Positions 1-8,640 of a stretch of 42,820 nucleotides of DNA are shown piece after piece. The number at the start of each line of letters is the position of its first letter. Within the stretch, counting starts at the first letter, position 1. Made by a program: the position numbers and the translations under genes. Origin of the DNA: Lusitaniella coriacea LEGE 07157 (GTDB lineage: Bacteria; Cyanobacteriota; Cyanobacteriia; Cyanobacteriales; Spirulinaceae). The stretch spans positions 1 to 42,820 of the forward strand of contig NZ_JADEWZ010000043.1 in assembly GCF_015207425.1 (NCBI RefSeq), in the 5' to 3' direction. Under the pieces are notes generated by a model. It was not told the DNA's origin. It saw only the letters and a program-made list of their open reading frames with translations, and searched no databases.

Positions 1-26
1 GACGGGGGGACGGGGGGACGGGGAGA
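1..26. repeat. GACGGGG-type short tandem repeat at window edge, inside the signalling gene
   Basis: Three runs of an 8-9 bp G-rich unit (ACGGGGGG) precede the conserved IPQVLSDIV block and are in frame with it, reading as Asp/Gly/Thr/Arg-rich residues. Similar GGGGACGGGGAGA text occurs in the intergenic mosaic near 17.13 kb. Whether this is a short in-frame expansion or the end of a larger insertion cannot be seen from the window. Confidence 0.6.
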
Positions 27-3000
27 GATTCCCCAGGTGTTATCAGACATCGTAATGAAACTGATGGCAAAAAATGCTGAAGATCGCTATCAGAGTGCCT
101 TGGGGTTGAAATACGATTTGGAAAAATGCTTAAAACAGTGGCAAGAAACCGGGACGATTGAACCTTTTACGTTGGGGGAAAAAGATGCGTGCGATCGCTT
201 TATTATCCCTGAAAAACTCTACGGACGGGAGGCAGAAGTTGCACAGTTACTCGTTGCGTTCGATAGAGTCTCTCAAGTTCGTTCAACAGTCACCCATCAA
301 CAGCGCTTGACGGCAGATGACAGATGGCAGAAGGGGCAAACCTACGCCGATAGGAAAAGTGAGAAACTTGGCTATTGGAAGGAAGTTTCTGAAGAGTTTG
401 GGGAAAGAGGGAATGAGAAACGGGATATCTCCGTGTCACCCCCCCTAGGTCGGCTTGCGACCTCTGAGGTTCCCTTAGAGGCGTTCCGACCTCACCTTGT
501 CTCCCCATCTTCTTCCCAAAGTGAATTAGTCCTTGTTTCAGGCTACTCTGGCGTGGGGAAAACAGCCGTCGTCAATGAAGTTCACAAACCTATCGTTCGC
601 CAACGCGGTTATTTCATTAAGGGGAAATTCGACCAATTCAATCGCAATATTCCTTTAAGTGCTTTCGTTCAAGCTTTTCGTACCTTAATAGAACAACTGC
701 TGTGCGAGAGTACTACTCAACTTGAAAAGTGGAAAGTCCAAATCCTTAATGCGTTGGGAGAAAATGCTGGGGTTGTTCTTGAGGTCATTCCCGAACTTGA
801 AGGGATTATTGGCAAGCAACCGTTGGGAATCGAATTCTCTGGAAACGCTGCCCAAAAACGATTTAATCACCTGCTGTGTCAATTTATCCAAATCTTTACG
901 ACCCCAGAACATCCTTTAGTTATCTTTCTCGACGATTTGCAGTGGGCGGATTTAGCTTCGTTGCAATTGATGCAGTCGTTGATGAGCGAGTCGGAAAAGG
1001 GGTATTTATTGTTGATTGGTGCTTATCGGGATAATGAAGTTTTCTCCAACCATCCGTTGATGTTGACGGTAGAGAAAATTCAAGCTCTTGGCACTCCTGT
1101 CACCACAATCACTCTTACTCCTTTGGGTGTAACGGATATCAACCATTTGATTGCGGATACGCTGAGTTGTTCCCTCGCGCGATCGCAAAATCTAACGAAA
1201 TTAGTCTATCAAAAAACCCAAGGCAATCCATTTTTTGTCACGCAATTTCTCAAACGATTGTATGAAGATTACTTAATCGCTTTTAACCCTCCTTCAACCT
1301 CAGCTTTAATCCAAGGAAATATGGGAGGGTGGCAGTGCGATCTTGCGCGAGTCAAACAGTTTGCACTGACGGAAAATGTTGTGGAATTCATGGCAATTCG
1401 ACTGCAAAAGTTACCTCAAGCCACTCAAAGAGTTTTGACCCTTGCGGCTTGTATTGGCAATCAATTCGATTTAGCAATTTTGGCAATTGTTAGCGAACAA
1501 TCTCAGCAGGAAGTTGCCATGACATTATGGCAAGCTTTGAAAGAGGAATTTGTGTTACCCCAAAGTGAAGTTTATAAGTTTTACCAATCTGGGGAAAGCT
1601 GTTGTTCTGTAGCTGTTGCAGATAACCAATTACCCCACTATCAATTTCTACACGATCGCGTGCAACAGGCTGCTTATACCCTAATCCCTGATGACCAAAA
1701 GGCTCTCACGCATTTCAAGATCGGACAACTTTTGTTGAGTCAATGGGATCAAGAAGAACAAGAAAAAAATATCTTTACTTTAGTGCGGCATATTAATCTG
1801 GGGTATGAGTGGGAAGAAAGCCCATTAGAAAATGAGGTGGCAATCCGACTCAATTTATTGGCGGGTCAACGGGCAAAGCTATCCGCCGCTTATGAAAGTG
1901 CTGCAACCTACTTAAGGCAAGGGGTTGTAAGATTGCAACCTGACTTATGGCAATCCTGTTACCTGTTAAGTTTCGAGCTGTATCTGGAAATGATGCAAGT
2001 CGAGTATTTCAATGGCAGGTATCAAGAGGCAGAAGTATTGGCGAATCGCGCGATCGCGCGAACTCAGACAAATTTCGAGAAAGCAAAGGTTTATAGTTTT
2101 TCGGTTCAACTATTTAATGCCAAAAACTTGATGTCAGAAGCAATTGAAAGCGGATTTTTAGCTTTGAAGTTGTTAGGGATAGATTTAGACAATGACAATC
2201 TTGAGGAGCGATTCAAGTTTGAATTACCCGAAGTGGATGATGTGGGAAATTGCCCAATTCTCACCGATCGAAAGTATCTAATGGCATTAAATATTCTAAC
2301 TAATTTATGTACGCCAACTTATACGAAGGATACTCGATTGTATCAAAGAGTATTTTTGAAAATGATCGAGATCGGTCAAAAGTACGGTTATTCGCCTCCA
2401 GTTGCCCACGGATATATTTCCTATGGACTTTTTCTATGCGCTCAACAGGGGAACTTCGAGCTAGGATATCAAACAGGATTAATTGCTTTAGAAATATTAG
2501 AAAAGTTTAATGCCAAAAATATTTCAACGAAAATAAATTTATTATTTCACGGTCAAATTCTACACGGCAAAAAACATATTAAAGAAACAATTGCCCCTTT
2601 AACAGAAGAAATTTATGTAGGAATAGAGTTTCAAGAACTAGAGTTTGCGAGTTATTGTATTGATTTTCTGTGTTTGCACATTTTCAGAGCTAAAGATCGC
2701 CTGAAATTGATTATAGAAGAACAGTCGAAAATCATTCAGACGAAGCTAATCAAAGATAAAGATAAAGGATTTCCGCTCTACTACGCGCGAATTTGGCATC
2801 AGGTTGCACTCAATTTATCGGGTCAAGGGCAAGATCCCACGCAACTATCCGGTAGCGCGTTTGAGGAAGAGACGATCTTCCCAATTTTAAAAAAAAGTAA
2901 TGGTCGCGTGTCCCTGACTGCTGCCTATACAGCTAAAACTATTCTATTTTATTGGTTCGGGCGCGATCGCGAGGCTTTGGAATTTGCAACTCGTGCAGCC

Positions 3001-4656
3001 GATTATGCCTCAAAACTCTGCTCGACTCTGGCTCCTTTGCATAACTTTTACTACTCCCTCTCATTATTAAGTTGTGCGGGCGAATTCGAGCAAAAAAGTC
3101 TTCAAGAAAATCTCGAACAAGTCGAGGAAAATCAAAAGAAATTCAAAACCTGGTCGAACTCCGCCCCCATGAACTATCAACATCTTTACGAATTGGTGGA
3201 GGCAGAACGCTATCGGGTTTTAAATCAAAAAGTCAAAGCGGCAAACACTTACGATCGCGCGATCGAATTAGCAAGGGACAATGAATACATTCAAGATGTT
3301 GCCCTCGCCTACGAACTCACCGCCAAATTTTATCTCAATTGGGGCAAAAAAATTATCGCCCAAACTTATCTCACCCAAGCCTACTATAGCTACGCTCGTT
3401 GGGGTGCGAAAGCCAAAGTAGAGTATCTCGAACAACACTATCGCAACCTGCTGCAACCGGTTTTTGCCAAAGACTCCACTCCTCTGGTGCCTCTAGGTCG
3501 AACGCTGACCCAAAGTACAACCAAAACCAGCAGCAACACCAAAGCCTCAGAATTAGACTTTACCGCCGTCCTCAAAGCCTCTCAAGTGCTATCGCGAGAG
3601 ATCGACCTCACTCAACTCCTGACCACCCTGATGAAACTCGTTATTGAAAATGCTGGCGCGCAAAAGGGTGTATTGCTCATTGCCAAAAACGACACTTGGG
3701 TGATGGAAGCCAAAATTACCAATGAAAGCAAAAGTATCGAACGGTTCCACTCCTTCCCCCTAGACTCAACGGAAGATTTACCCCTCTCCACTCTCTACCA
3801 CGTCGCTCATAATAAAACCCCTCTCGTCCTCGACGACGCAGCAACAGAAGTCTTATTTGCCGCCGACCCCTACATCGTGCGATATCAACCTAAAAGTTTG
3901 CTGTGCTTGCCCATTGCCAATCAAGGAAAACTGGTCGGAATTCTTTATCTTGAGAATAATTTAACTGTAGGAGTTTTTACCAAAGAACGTTTGGAAGTTT
4001 TACAACTGCTCGCGTCCCAAGCCGCCATCTCCCTAGAAAATGCTCGACTTTACGAACAGCTTAAAGACTATTCCCACCAATTAGAACTCAAAGTCGCCGA
4101 ACGAACTGCTGAATTAGAACAAGCCAATCGCGAACTCTATCGCATGGCAAATTTAGACGGTTTAACCTTGGTATCCAATCGCCGTCGTTTTGATGACTAT
4201 TTGAACGAACAATGGCAATGTTTGCTTAAGGCAAAACAACCGTTGAGCTTGGTTTTGTGCGATATCGATTATTTCAAATTCTACAACGACCACTACCACC
4301 ATCAAGCGGGGGATGAGTGTCTCAAGCAAGTGGCTCAACTGTTGGAGGAAGTGGCTAAACGACCGGATGATTTGGTAGCGAGGTATGGGGGAGAAGAGTT
4401 TGCCATTATCTTGCCAAATACGGATGTTGGGGGTGCGACTCAAGTGGCTCAAGGGATTGGCGAGCAAACCCAGCAACTCCATCTACCCCATGAAAAATCG
4501 CCGATCGCGCCCTATATTACCTTAAGTGTAGGAGTATCGAGCGTAGTGCCGCACCCGGATACATCCTGGAAAACGCTGATTGCCACGGCTGACCGGGCAT
4601 TGTATAAAGCAAAAGAGTTAGGGCGCGATCGGTTTTGCATCTACGGTCAGTATTAA
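1..4656 (+). CDS. Multidomain signalling protein (kinase C-terminus, AAA ATPase, GAF, GGDEF), 5' end outside window
   Basis: The frame is open to the left edge, so the start is not visible. The first GTG (37) lies inside a conserved block (IPQVLSDIVMKLMAKNAEDR) that normally ends the Ser/Thr kinase domain of large cyanobacterial multisensor kinases. Counting from codon 37, a Walker A (GYSGVGKT) is near residue 169 and a Walker B (FLDDLQWAD) near 297-305. A long helical repeat region follows, then GAF (about 1190-1345), a coiled-coil linker and a C-terminal GGDEF domain. The GGDEF signature is GGEEF near residue 1451, with RPDD five residues upstream. This suggests an active diguanylate cyclase with a product-inhibition I-site. 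Family members often end in a histidine kinase, but this one makes c-di-GMP instead. Residues about 81-161 are a repeat-derived insertion. The stop shares TTAA with the convergent glycosyltransferase gene. Confidence 0.9.
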   Translation, partial: DGGTGGRGEIPQVLSDIVMKLMAKNAEDRYQSALGLKYDLEKCLKQWQETGTIEPFTLGEKDACDRFIIPEKLYGREAEVAQLLVAFDRVSQVRSTVTHQQRLTADDRWQKGQTYADRKSEKLGYWKEVSEEFGERGNEKRDISVSPPLGRLATSEVPLEAFRPHLVSPSSSQSELVLVSGYSGVGKTAVVNEVHKPIVRQRGYFIKGKFDQFNRNIPLSAFVQAFRTLIEQLLCESTTQLEKWKVQILNALGENAGVVLEVIPELEGIIGKQPLGIEFSGNAAQKRFNHLLCQFIQIFTTPEHPLVIFLDDLQWADLASLQLMQSLMSESEKGYLLLIGAYRDNEVFSNHPLMLTVEKIQALGTPVTTITLTPLGVTDINHLIADTLSCSLARSQNLTKLVYQKTQGNPFFVTQFLKRLYEDYLIAFNPPSTSALIQGNMGGWQCDLARVKQFALTENVVEFMAIRLQKLPQATQRVLTLAACIGNQFDLAILAIVSEQSQQEVAMTLWQALKEEFVLPQSEVYKFYQSGESCCSVAVADNQLPHYQFLHDRVQQAAYTLIPDDQKALTHFKIGQLLLSQWDQEEQEKNIFTLVRHINLGYEWEESPLENEVAIRLNLLAGQRAKLSAAYESAATYLRQGVVRLQPDLWQSCYLLSFELYLEMMQVEYFNGRYQEAEVLANRAIARTQTNFEKAKVYSFSVQLFNAKNLMSEAIESGFLALKLLGIDLDNDNLEERFKFELPEVDDVGNCPILTDRKYLMALNILTNLCTPTYTKDTRLYQRVFLKMIEIGQKYGYSPPVAHGYISYGLFLCAQQGNFELGYQTGLIALEILEKFNAKNISTKINLLFHGQILHGKKHIKETIAPLTEEIYVGIEFQELEFASYCIDFLCLHIFRAKDRLKLIIEEQSKIIQTKLIKDKDKGFPLYYARIWHQVALNLSGQGQDPTQLSGSAFEEETIFPILKKSNGRVSLTAAYTAKTILFYWFGRDREALEFATRAADYASKLCSTLAPLHNFYYSLSLLSCAGEFEQKSLQENLEQVEENQKKFKTWSNSAPMNYQHLYELVEAERYRVLNQKVKAANTYDRAIELARDNEYIQDVALAYELTAKFYLNWGKKIIAQTYLTQAYYSYARWGAKAKVEYLEQHYRNLLQPVFAKDSTPLVPLGRTLTQSTTKTSSNTKASELDFTAVLKASQVLSREIDLTQLLTTLMKLVIENAGAQKGVLLIAKNDTWVMEAKITNESKSIERFHSFPLDSTEDLPLSTLYHVAHNKTPLVLDDAATEVLFAADPYIVRYQPKSLLCLPIANQGKLVGILYLENNLTVGVFTKERLEVLQLLASQAAISLENARLYEQLKDYSHQLELKVAERTAELEQANRELYRMANLDGLTLVSNRRRFDDYLNEQWQCLLKAKQPLSLVLCDIDYFKFYNDHYHHQAGDECLKQVAQLLEEVAKRPDDLVARYGGEEFAIILPNTDVGGATQVAQGIGEQTQQLHLPHEKSPIAPYITLSVGVSSVVPHPDTSWKTLIATADRALYKAKELGRDRFCIYGQY
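277..519 (+). repeat. Intergenic-type repeat inserted in frame in the coding sequence
   Basis: About 243 bp (81 codons) separates the conserved LLVAFDRVSQ from SELVLVSGYSG, which are normally almost adjacent in this family. The DNA is a mosaic of repeats found elsewhere in the window. Positions 312-375 resemble the GGCAGATGG / GCCGACAAAG / GAGAAACTTG text at 30.62-30.69 kb. Positions 447-492 form a 46-bp element with AGGTCGG...CCGACCT ends and an inner CCTCT...AGAGG hairpin, matching parts of the element at 17146-17284. The reading frame stays open throughout. Confidence 0.75.
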
Positions 4657-5633
4657 ACTTCCCCCAAAACGTTATTGTAAGCTGTCAGGAGGTAGTTGGG
4701 CTTGAGCGCCGCGATCGCGTAACCCACCGCAACCAACACCACAGAACCCAAAGCAAACGGCAACGCCAGGGGAATATAAATCAAATGGCGAGGTTCGCAA
4801 GCCAACATCTTGCGAAAACGGTCAACAAAAACCTGCAACTTTCCCCCAAAACCCGACATAGCATCCTGTTGAGGCATTGGCGCTTCAGACGCAATACGCT
4901 GCTGCCAATAATAATCGTGACCAATCAGCAAAAACCGCCAGAAAAAATGAGCCACACTCGATGGCGGTGCGTGAGTTGCCCTCGCCTGGGGTTGCTGCCA
5001 AATCGAATAACCCGACCTCAGCAAATTTTGGGCATGAATTGCACAATTTCCGCGATATAACGGCAATTCATCCGGAATTGGGTTAGCAAGCAAAAAATCT
5101 CGGCGAAATGCCACATTATTCAAAAAATATCCCTCGGTTTTCATCAACGTTGTTTGCCCCGAAAACGGCGGGAAAATATACGCCATCACCATCGCCGTCC
5201 CATAAATCCCCAAACCTCGCGTCATCGTCTCTCCCGCAACCACCTGAATGGTTGTATCCCGAACAAAAGGAGACAATATCGAGCGCAACCAATGGGATTC
5301 GTAAACGCAGTCCGAATCAAAATAGACAACAACTTCTCCCGTAGACTGTTTTGCCCCCAGCATCTTCGCTTCGTAGTAACCCGTTCCCAAAGGAGCAGAA
5401 TATACCTTAATCCAGGCATAGCGATCGCGCAACTCCTGCAACAAATCGAGGGGCGTATCGCCACTATCAATCAACCATACCTCCTGAGCGCAAGTAGGAG
5501 AGACATCTTGGGCTGCTAGGGATGCCAGAGATTCAGACAAGCCATTGAGGTCGGCATTGGCTAAATTTTCCGTTTCTAAGACAATCGAAAAACGAGGTAA
5601 CTGTTCTTCTGGGGTTGTCTTGACCTGTTCCAT
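4653..5633 (-). CDS. Family 2 glycosyltransferase, membrane-associated
   Basis: A 326-residue protein with a GT-A fold N-terminal domain. It has a FSIVLETEN start strand, a WLIDSGD block near residue 53 and the metal-binding DSD (VVVYFDSDCVYE) at about 106-108. A hydrophobic segment near 283-310 probably anchors it to the inner face of the plasma membrane. Such enzymes transfer sugars from nucleotide sugars to lipid, polysaccharide or carotenoid acceptors. The acceptor cannot be told from sequence. The ATG at 5633 has no competing upstream start. The gene converges on the signalling gene and overlaps its stop by 4 bp. No glycan-synthesis neighbours are present. Confidence 0.85.
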   Translation of the reverse strand: MEQVKTTPEEQLPRFSIVLETENLANADLNGLSESLASLAAQDVSPTCAQEVWLIDSGDTPLDLLQELRDRYAWIKVYSAPLGTGYYEAKMLGAKQSTGEVVVYFDSDCVYESHWLRSILSPFVRDTTIQVVAGETMTRGLGIYGTAMVMAYIFPPFSGQTTLMKTEGYFLNNVAFRRDFLLANPIPDELPLYRGNCAIHAQNLLRSGYSIWQQPQARATHAPPSSVAHFFWRFLLIGHDYYWQQRIASEAPMPQQDAMSGFGGKLQVFVDRFRKMLACEPRHLIYIPLALPFALGSVVLVAVGYAIAALKPNYLLTAYNNVLGEV

Positions 5634-6088
5634 TCATCACTCCTCAATAACAAATCGTCTGGGTTAACTAACTAAAAAATTAATAGGATGCAAGCCCTAT
5701 TGGTCTTAGCGGGCGTTCCTGCATCCGTCTCTTCCGAGGAAACCTCAAAAGCTCGTATCGGACGCTCGGCTGAGACACCTCAGCCCATAGCACGGCTTTG
5801 TGATATTATCAGCCCACTCATCAAGGGGCAATAAAATCGTCTTTAAAGTCGCAATCCCCCTACAGTATTAGTAACTCAACTTGCTAGTTGTTCGCTTGAC
5901 CCCTAATGATTCCCCTAAAAAGAGAGACAGGAGAGGGAGCGAAACCAGTAATTTCTGTAACTGGCAAGTTAGGCTAGTAGATACAACCGCTTCAAGCTAC
6001 AACTTTCCGCAAACGCTATTCAGCAGTAAATTCTCTGTGCGAAAATAGTGAATACTTAACTTATCTTTAAACAATAACAACAGAGATT
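5634..6088. other. Intergenic region with nested inverted repeats, upstream of psb28
   Basis: No gene is visible. Between about 5685 and 5800 there is a cluster of self-complementary blocks: GGATGCA...TGCATCC around 5687-5737, GAGG-AAA-CCTC near 5738-5748, and a perfect GGCTGAG-ACAC-CTCAGCC hairpin near 5768-5785. These could be a small structured RNA, a repeat element of the palindromic type seen elsewhere here, or a terminator for a transcript from the left. The remainder, about 5890-6088, would hold the psb28 promoter and leader. Confidence 0.45.
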
Positions 6089-6424
6089 ATGGCTCGAATC
6101 GAGTTTTCCAAAGGAATCGTTGAAGAAATCGTCCCCGATGTGAGGCTAACTCGCTCCCGTAATGGCAATGGGGGCATTGCCAACTTTCGCTTTGACGATC
6201 CTAACGCGCTCAAAAGCGACAGTACAGAAGAAATTACGGGAATGTACATGATTGATAACGAAGGAGAAATTACGACGCGAGATGTCAAAGGAGTCTTCGT
6301 TAACGGTCAAGCACGAGCCTTAGAAGCAATGTATGTCATGAGAAGTGCGGAAGAATGGGAACGCTTTTTGCGGTTTATGAAAGCCTATGCAGAAGAGCAA
6401 GGACTAGAATTCAACAAATCCTAA
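6089..6424 (+). CDS. psb28: Photosystem II assembly protein Psb28
   Basis: A 111-residue protein matching Psb28 over its whole length: MARIEFSKGIVEE at the start, ITGMYMIDNEGE in the middle and a YVMRSAEEWERFLRFMKAYAE block near the C-terminus. Psb28 is a cytosolic-side factor that binds CP47-containing PSII assembly intermediates and is absent from mature PSII. It has no signal peptide or membrane segment, as expected. It stands alone on the plus strand, with a strong hairpin terminator downstream (6557-6599). Confidence 0.97.
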   Translation: MARIEFSKGIVEEIVPDVRLTRSRNGNGGIANFRFDDPNALKSDSTEEITGMYMIDNEGEITTRDVKGVFVNGQARALEAMYVMRSAEEWERFLRFMKAYAEEQGLEFNKS

Positions 6425-6556
6425 ATCCTGGGAATCGTGAAAATAGAAACTAGCCCAACGCAAAGATAAGCAGTTTGGCATTTCAATGACAATCCCTCCC
6501 TCTCAAAAACGGCGTGGGATATTAGAGATGCCCAATTTGAATGCACCTCAGCTCGA

Positions 6557-6599
6557 AAAAAAACAGATGGAACCCAGCTTGAGGATTTCATCTGTTTTT
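6557..6599. terminator. Bidirectional intrinsic terminator between psb28 and cp12
   Basis: AAAACAGATG and CATCTGTTTT form a stem separated by an 18-20 nt loop. A-tract lies on the left and T-tract on the right, so the hairpin works in both directions. It can end psb28 from the left and the cp12 transcript from the right. Confidence 0.8.
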
Positions 6600-6695
6600 G
6601 AGGTTAGTTTGCTTCCTTAATAAATCTGCTGTTGAGTCGATTGAGTCTGTGAAACCCAATACAACCTTTGATGTTTTTTATTAAGCGAGTGCTAT

Positions 6696-6920
6696 TTAAT
6701 CGTCGTAGATTCTGCATTCAATAGCATCGGGATTATCGTCGCAGTACTGTTCGAGAGAATTCTTCTTAGGTTTGCTCTGGCGTTGGTGTGCCGCTTCAGC
6801 TTGCAATTCTTCAACTGCATCCCAAGCAACCGCGCAGTCGCTAGAACTGTCGCCTTCCGTACTGCATACTTCTCTAGCGTTATTTCGTTCCTGTTCGATT
6901 TGTTCTTTGATGTTGCTCAT
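6696..6920 (-). CDS. cp12: Calvin cycle regulatory protein CP12
   Basis: A 74-residue acidic, largely disordered protein. It has the two redox cysteine pairs of CP12 (C19/C29 and C60/C69), the AWDAVEEL core at about 32-39 and the C-terminal CDDNPDAIECRIYDD, whose end inserts into GAPDH. In the dark, oxidised CP12 brings GAPDH and phosphoribulokinase together and inactivates both. Its place after pfkA, zwf and opcA on the same strand puts a dark off-switch for the Calvin cycle beside the genes for dark sugar catabolism. Confidence 0.97.
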   Translation of the reverse strand: MSNIKEQIEQERNNAREVCSTEGDSSSDCAVAWDAVEELQAEAAHQRQSKPKKNSLEQYCDDNPDAIECRIYDD

Positions 6921-7170
6921 GCGTCTTTAAACAATCCTATGATTTTGATAAAGTACAGGGTCTTCAATTGGAACCGCTTCCCTAGTTTAGCAACCAGATT
7001 AGCGAACTTTTGCTGACTGTCAAACTGCCATATTCTTAGTGATAGATTGAGATAGCCGACTCTCAAAGAATTACACGCAATCTTTTAAGGTTTTGACGCT
7101 ATCTCATTGGATTATTCTATCGCTTAGTTTAGGGCTGTTAATGGGCGGTTATTGCTGTACGGTGGACTAC

Positions 7171-8541
7171 TTATTTTGCATCGCGAACGAGTTGCAAGAT
7201 GTCGTGGGTTATGCCCATGCTTTCCTCATAGAGCATTTCTCGTCCCCAACGCTGTAACTGCTGACCCAGTAAATCTTCTGTTTTTTGGTCGGAGAGCGAA
7301 GTAACTTGGTGAATGCGGCAGGATTGAGCGCCTCCGCCAGCTTCCATGCGCATACAGCCCGTTGTTTCCGAACATAGCACCGTACAGCAGTTTGCCTCTG
7401 TATTGGTAGAACCCAACTTCAAACTGATCAAATCGCCGGGAACGTCTCCCCAATCAGCGGTGGGAATGCCCGCTAATTCCGTTTCAATGGGACGGCGATC
7501 TTTCCCGGTAAACTTAATTCGTCGAATGTCGTAGTCGCCGCCTTCAAATTCGTAAGAAATAGGTTGCCACTGCAAGCGACTTGCGAGCCAGCCTAAGTAC
7601 ATGAAGGCTTGAGCTTGATTGCCCCGTTCGTAATCGATGGTCACCTGGTCCACTTCCCGAATACTGGCTCGACGTTCTGGGGGATCGTAGGCTTCTGCGG
7701 CAAGTTCTTGCCAAGCGCCCAATCGCCGCCAGTTAAGGTCTGCAATCGGCGGCGTGCCTCGACCGAGGAGTTCGCCAATTTCTAATAAAGCGGCTTCGGG
7801 ATCGTTAAAACTGCTAGAGTCAATAATCAAGCTATCGCAGTTTTGGGTCAGGCGTTGGAAGAGGGGGTAATCCGGTGCGGGGGTTGCTTTCCACCAGATG
7901 AACTTAGGGAGTTCGGGAATCATCAATGCCGAGATCACGCCGCCCATGCGCTCTAGGGCTTCTGCGGTTCCGCGCAGAGTGATGTATTCGCAGCAGATGA
8001 GGGTTGTACCGCCTCGCTTTTCAATGGGGCAATAGGCAGAGACTTGAACCGTTACGCCTTTATCTTCGCCGACGATGGGGCAAAGGGTTACAATTCGACA
8101 AGGATTAGAGGACGCGATCGCGTCCGCAACGCCAGACCCCCCCAAATCCGGCGAGTACTGCATCGCAGTCGTCAAGTTTTCTGAGGTGTGTTTGTCTTTT
8201 TCCTTCGCCGCACTAAATTCTTCGCGCAATCTCGTCAGCATCTTTGGGTTAGATTTCCCCGTCACCTCTAACTCATAAGATTTCTGAGCCGCTTCAATGG
8301 CTGAAATAGTTCGCGGTCCAGCAATACCGTCAATAGGACCAGAATAGAAACCCAGTGCCGCCAACAATTGCTGCGTTCCGTCGGGTTCGTAAACAATCAA
8401 ACTGAAGGTTGTTGCTCTCGTTGCAGCGAGTCCTTCATCGCCCATATTGTAACTTTGCCAAATTTCGCGCAATTCCGCCTCAATATCATCAATCGAGACA
8501 TCTTTTGGCGCTTGTAGAGAAACAAGAGGAGTTGTAGTCAT
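7171..8541 (-). CDS. opcA: Glucose-6-phosphate dehydrogenase assembly protein OpcA
   Basis: A 456-residue OpcA. After an N-terminal segment (VSLQAPKDVSIDDIEAELREI) comes a peptidoglycan-binding-like helical module (about 55-115, GFYSGPIDGIAGPRT). The OpcA domain proper follows, with LPKFIWWKATPAPDYPLF near 210. Two cysteines six residues apart (C390 and C396, in LCSETTGC) fit the thioredoxin-sensitive pair described for Anabaena OpcA (C393/C399), so light/dark redox control of G6PDH is likely conserved. The gene lies 99 bp downstream of zwf on the same strand, a common cyanobacterial operon. OpcA activates and assembles the Zwf oligomer. Confidence 0.95.
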   Translation of the reverse strand: MTTTPLVSLQAPKDVSIDDIEAELREIWQSYNMGDEGLAATRATTFSLIVYEPDGTQQLLAALGFYSGPIDGIAGPRTISAIEAAQKSYELEVTGKSNPKMLTRLREEFSAAKEKDKHTSENLTTAMQYSPDLGGSGVADAIASSNPCRIVTLCPIVGEDKGVTVQVSAYCPIEKRGGTTLICCEYITLRGTAEALERMGGVISALMIPELPKFIWWKATPAPDYPLFQRLTQNCDSLIIDSSSFNDPEAALLEIGELLGRGTPPIADLNWRRLGAWQELAAEAYDPPERRASIREVDQVTIDYERGNQAQAFMYLGWLASRLQWQPISYEFEGGDYDIRRIKFTGKDRRPIETELAGIPTADWGDVPGDLISLKLGSTNTEANCCTVLCSETTGCMRMEAGGGAQSCRIHQVTSLSDQKTEDLLGQQLQRWGREMLYEESMGITHDILQLVRDAK

Positions 8542-8640
8542 AGGTCAGTTACCAGTTATCCAACGATGGGTGTCTGATGGCAAGGGTCGAGCAATGCTTT
8601 GATTCTATCGGTTATTCTAACGATTTGTAGGTCGCACAGA

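Noticed and set aside
4635-5519. Several plus-strand ORFs across the glycosyltransferase
   Set aside because: They are antisense shadows. The minus-strand frame has a full GT2 domain with the DSD motif.
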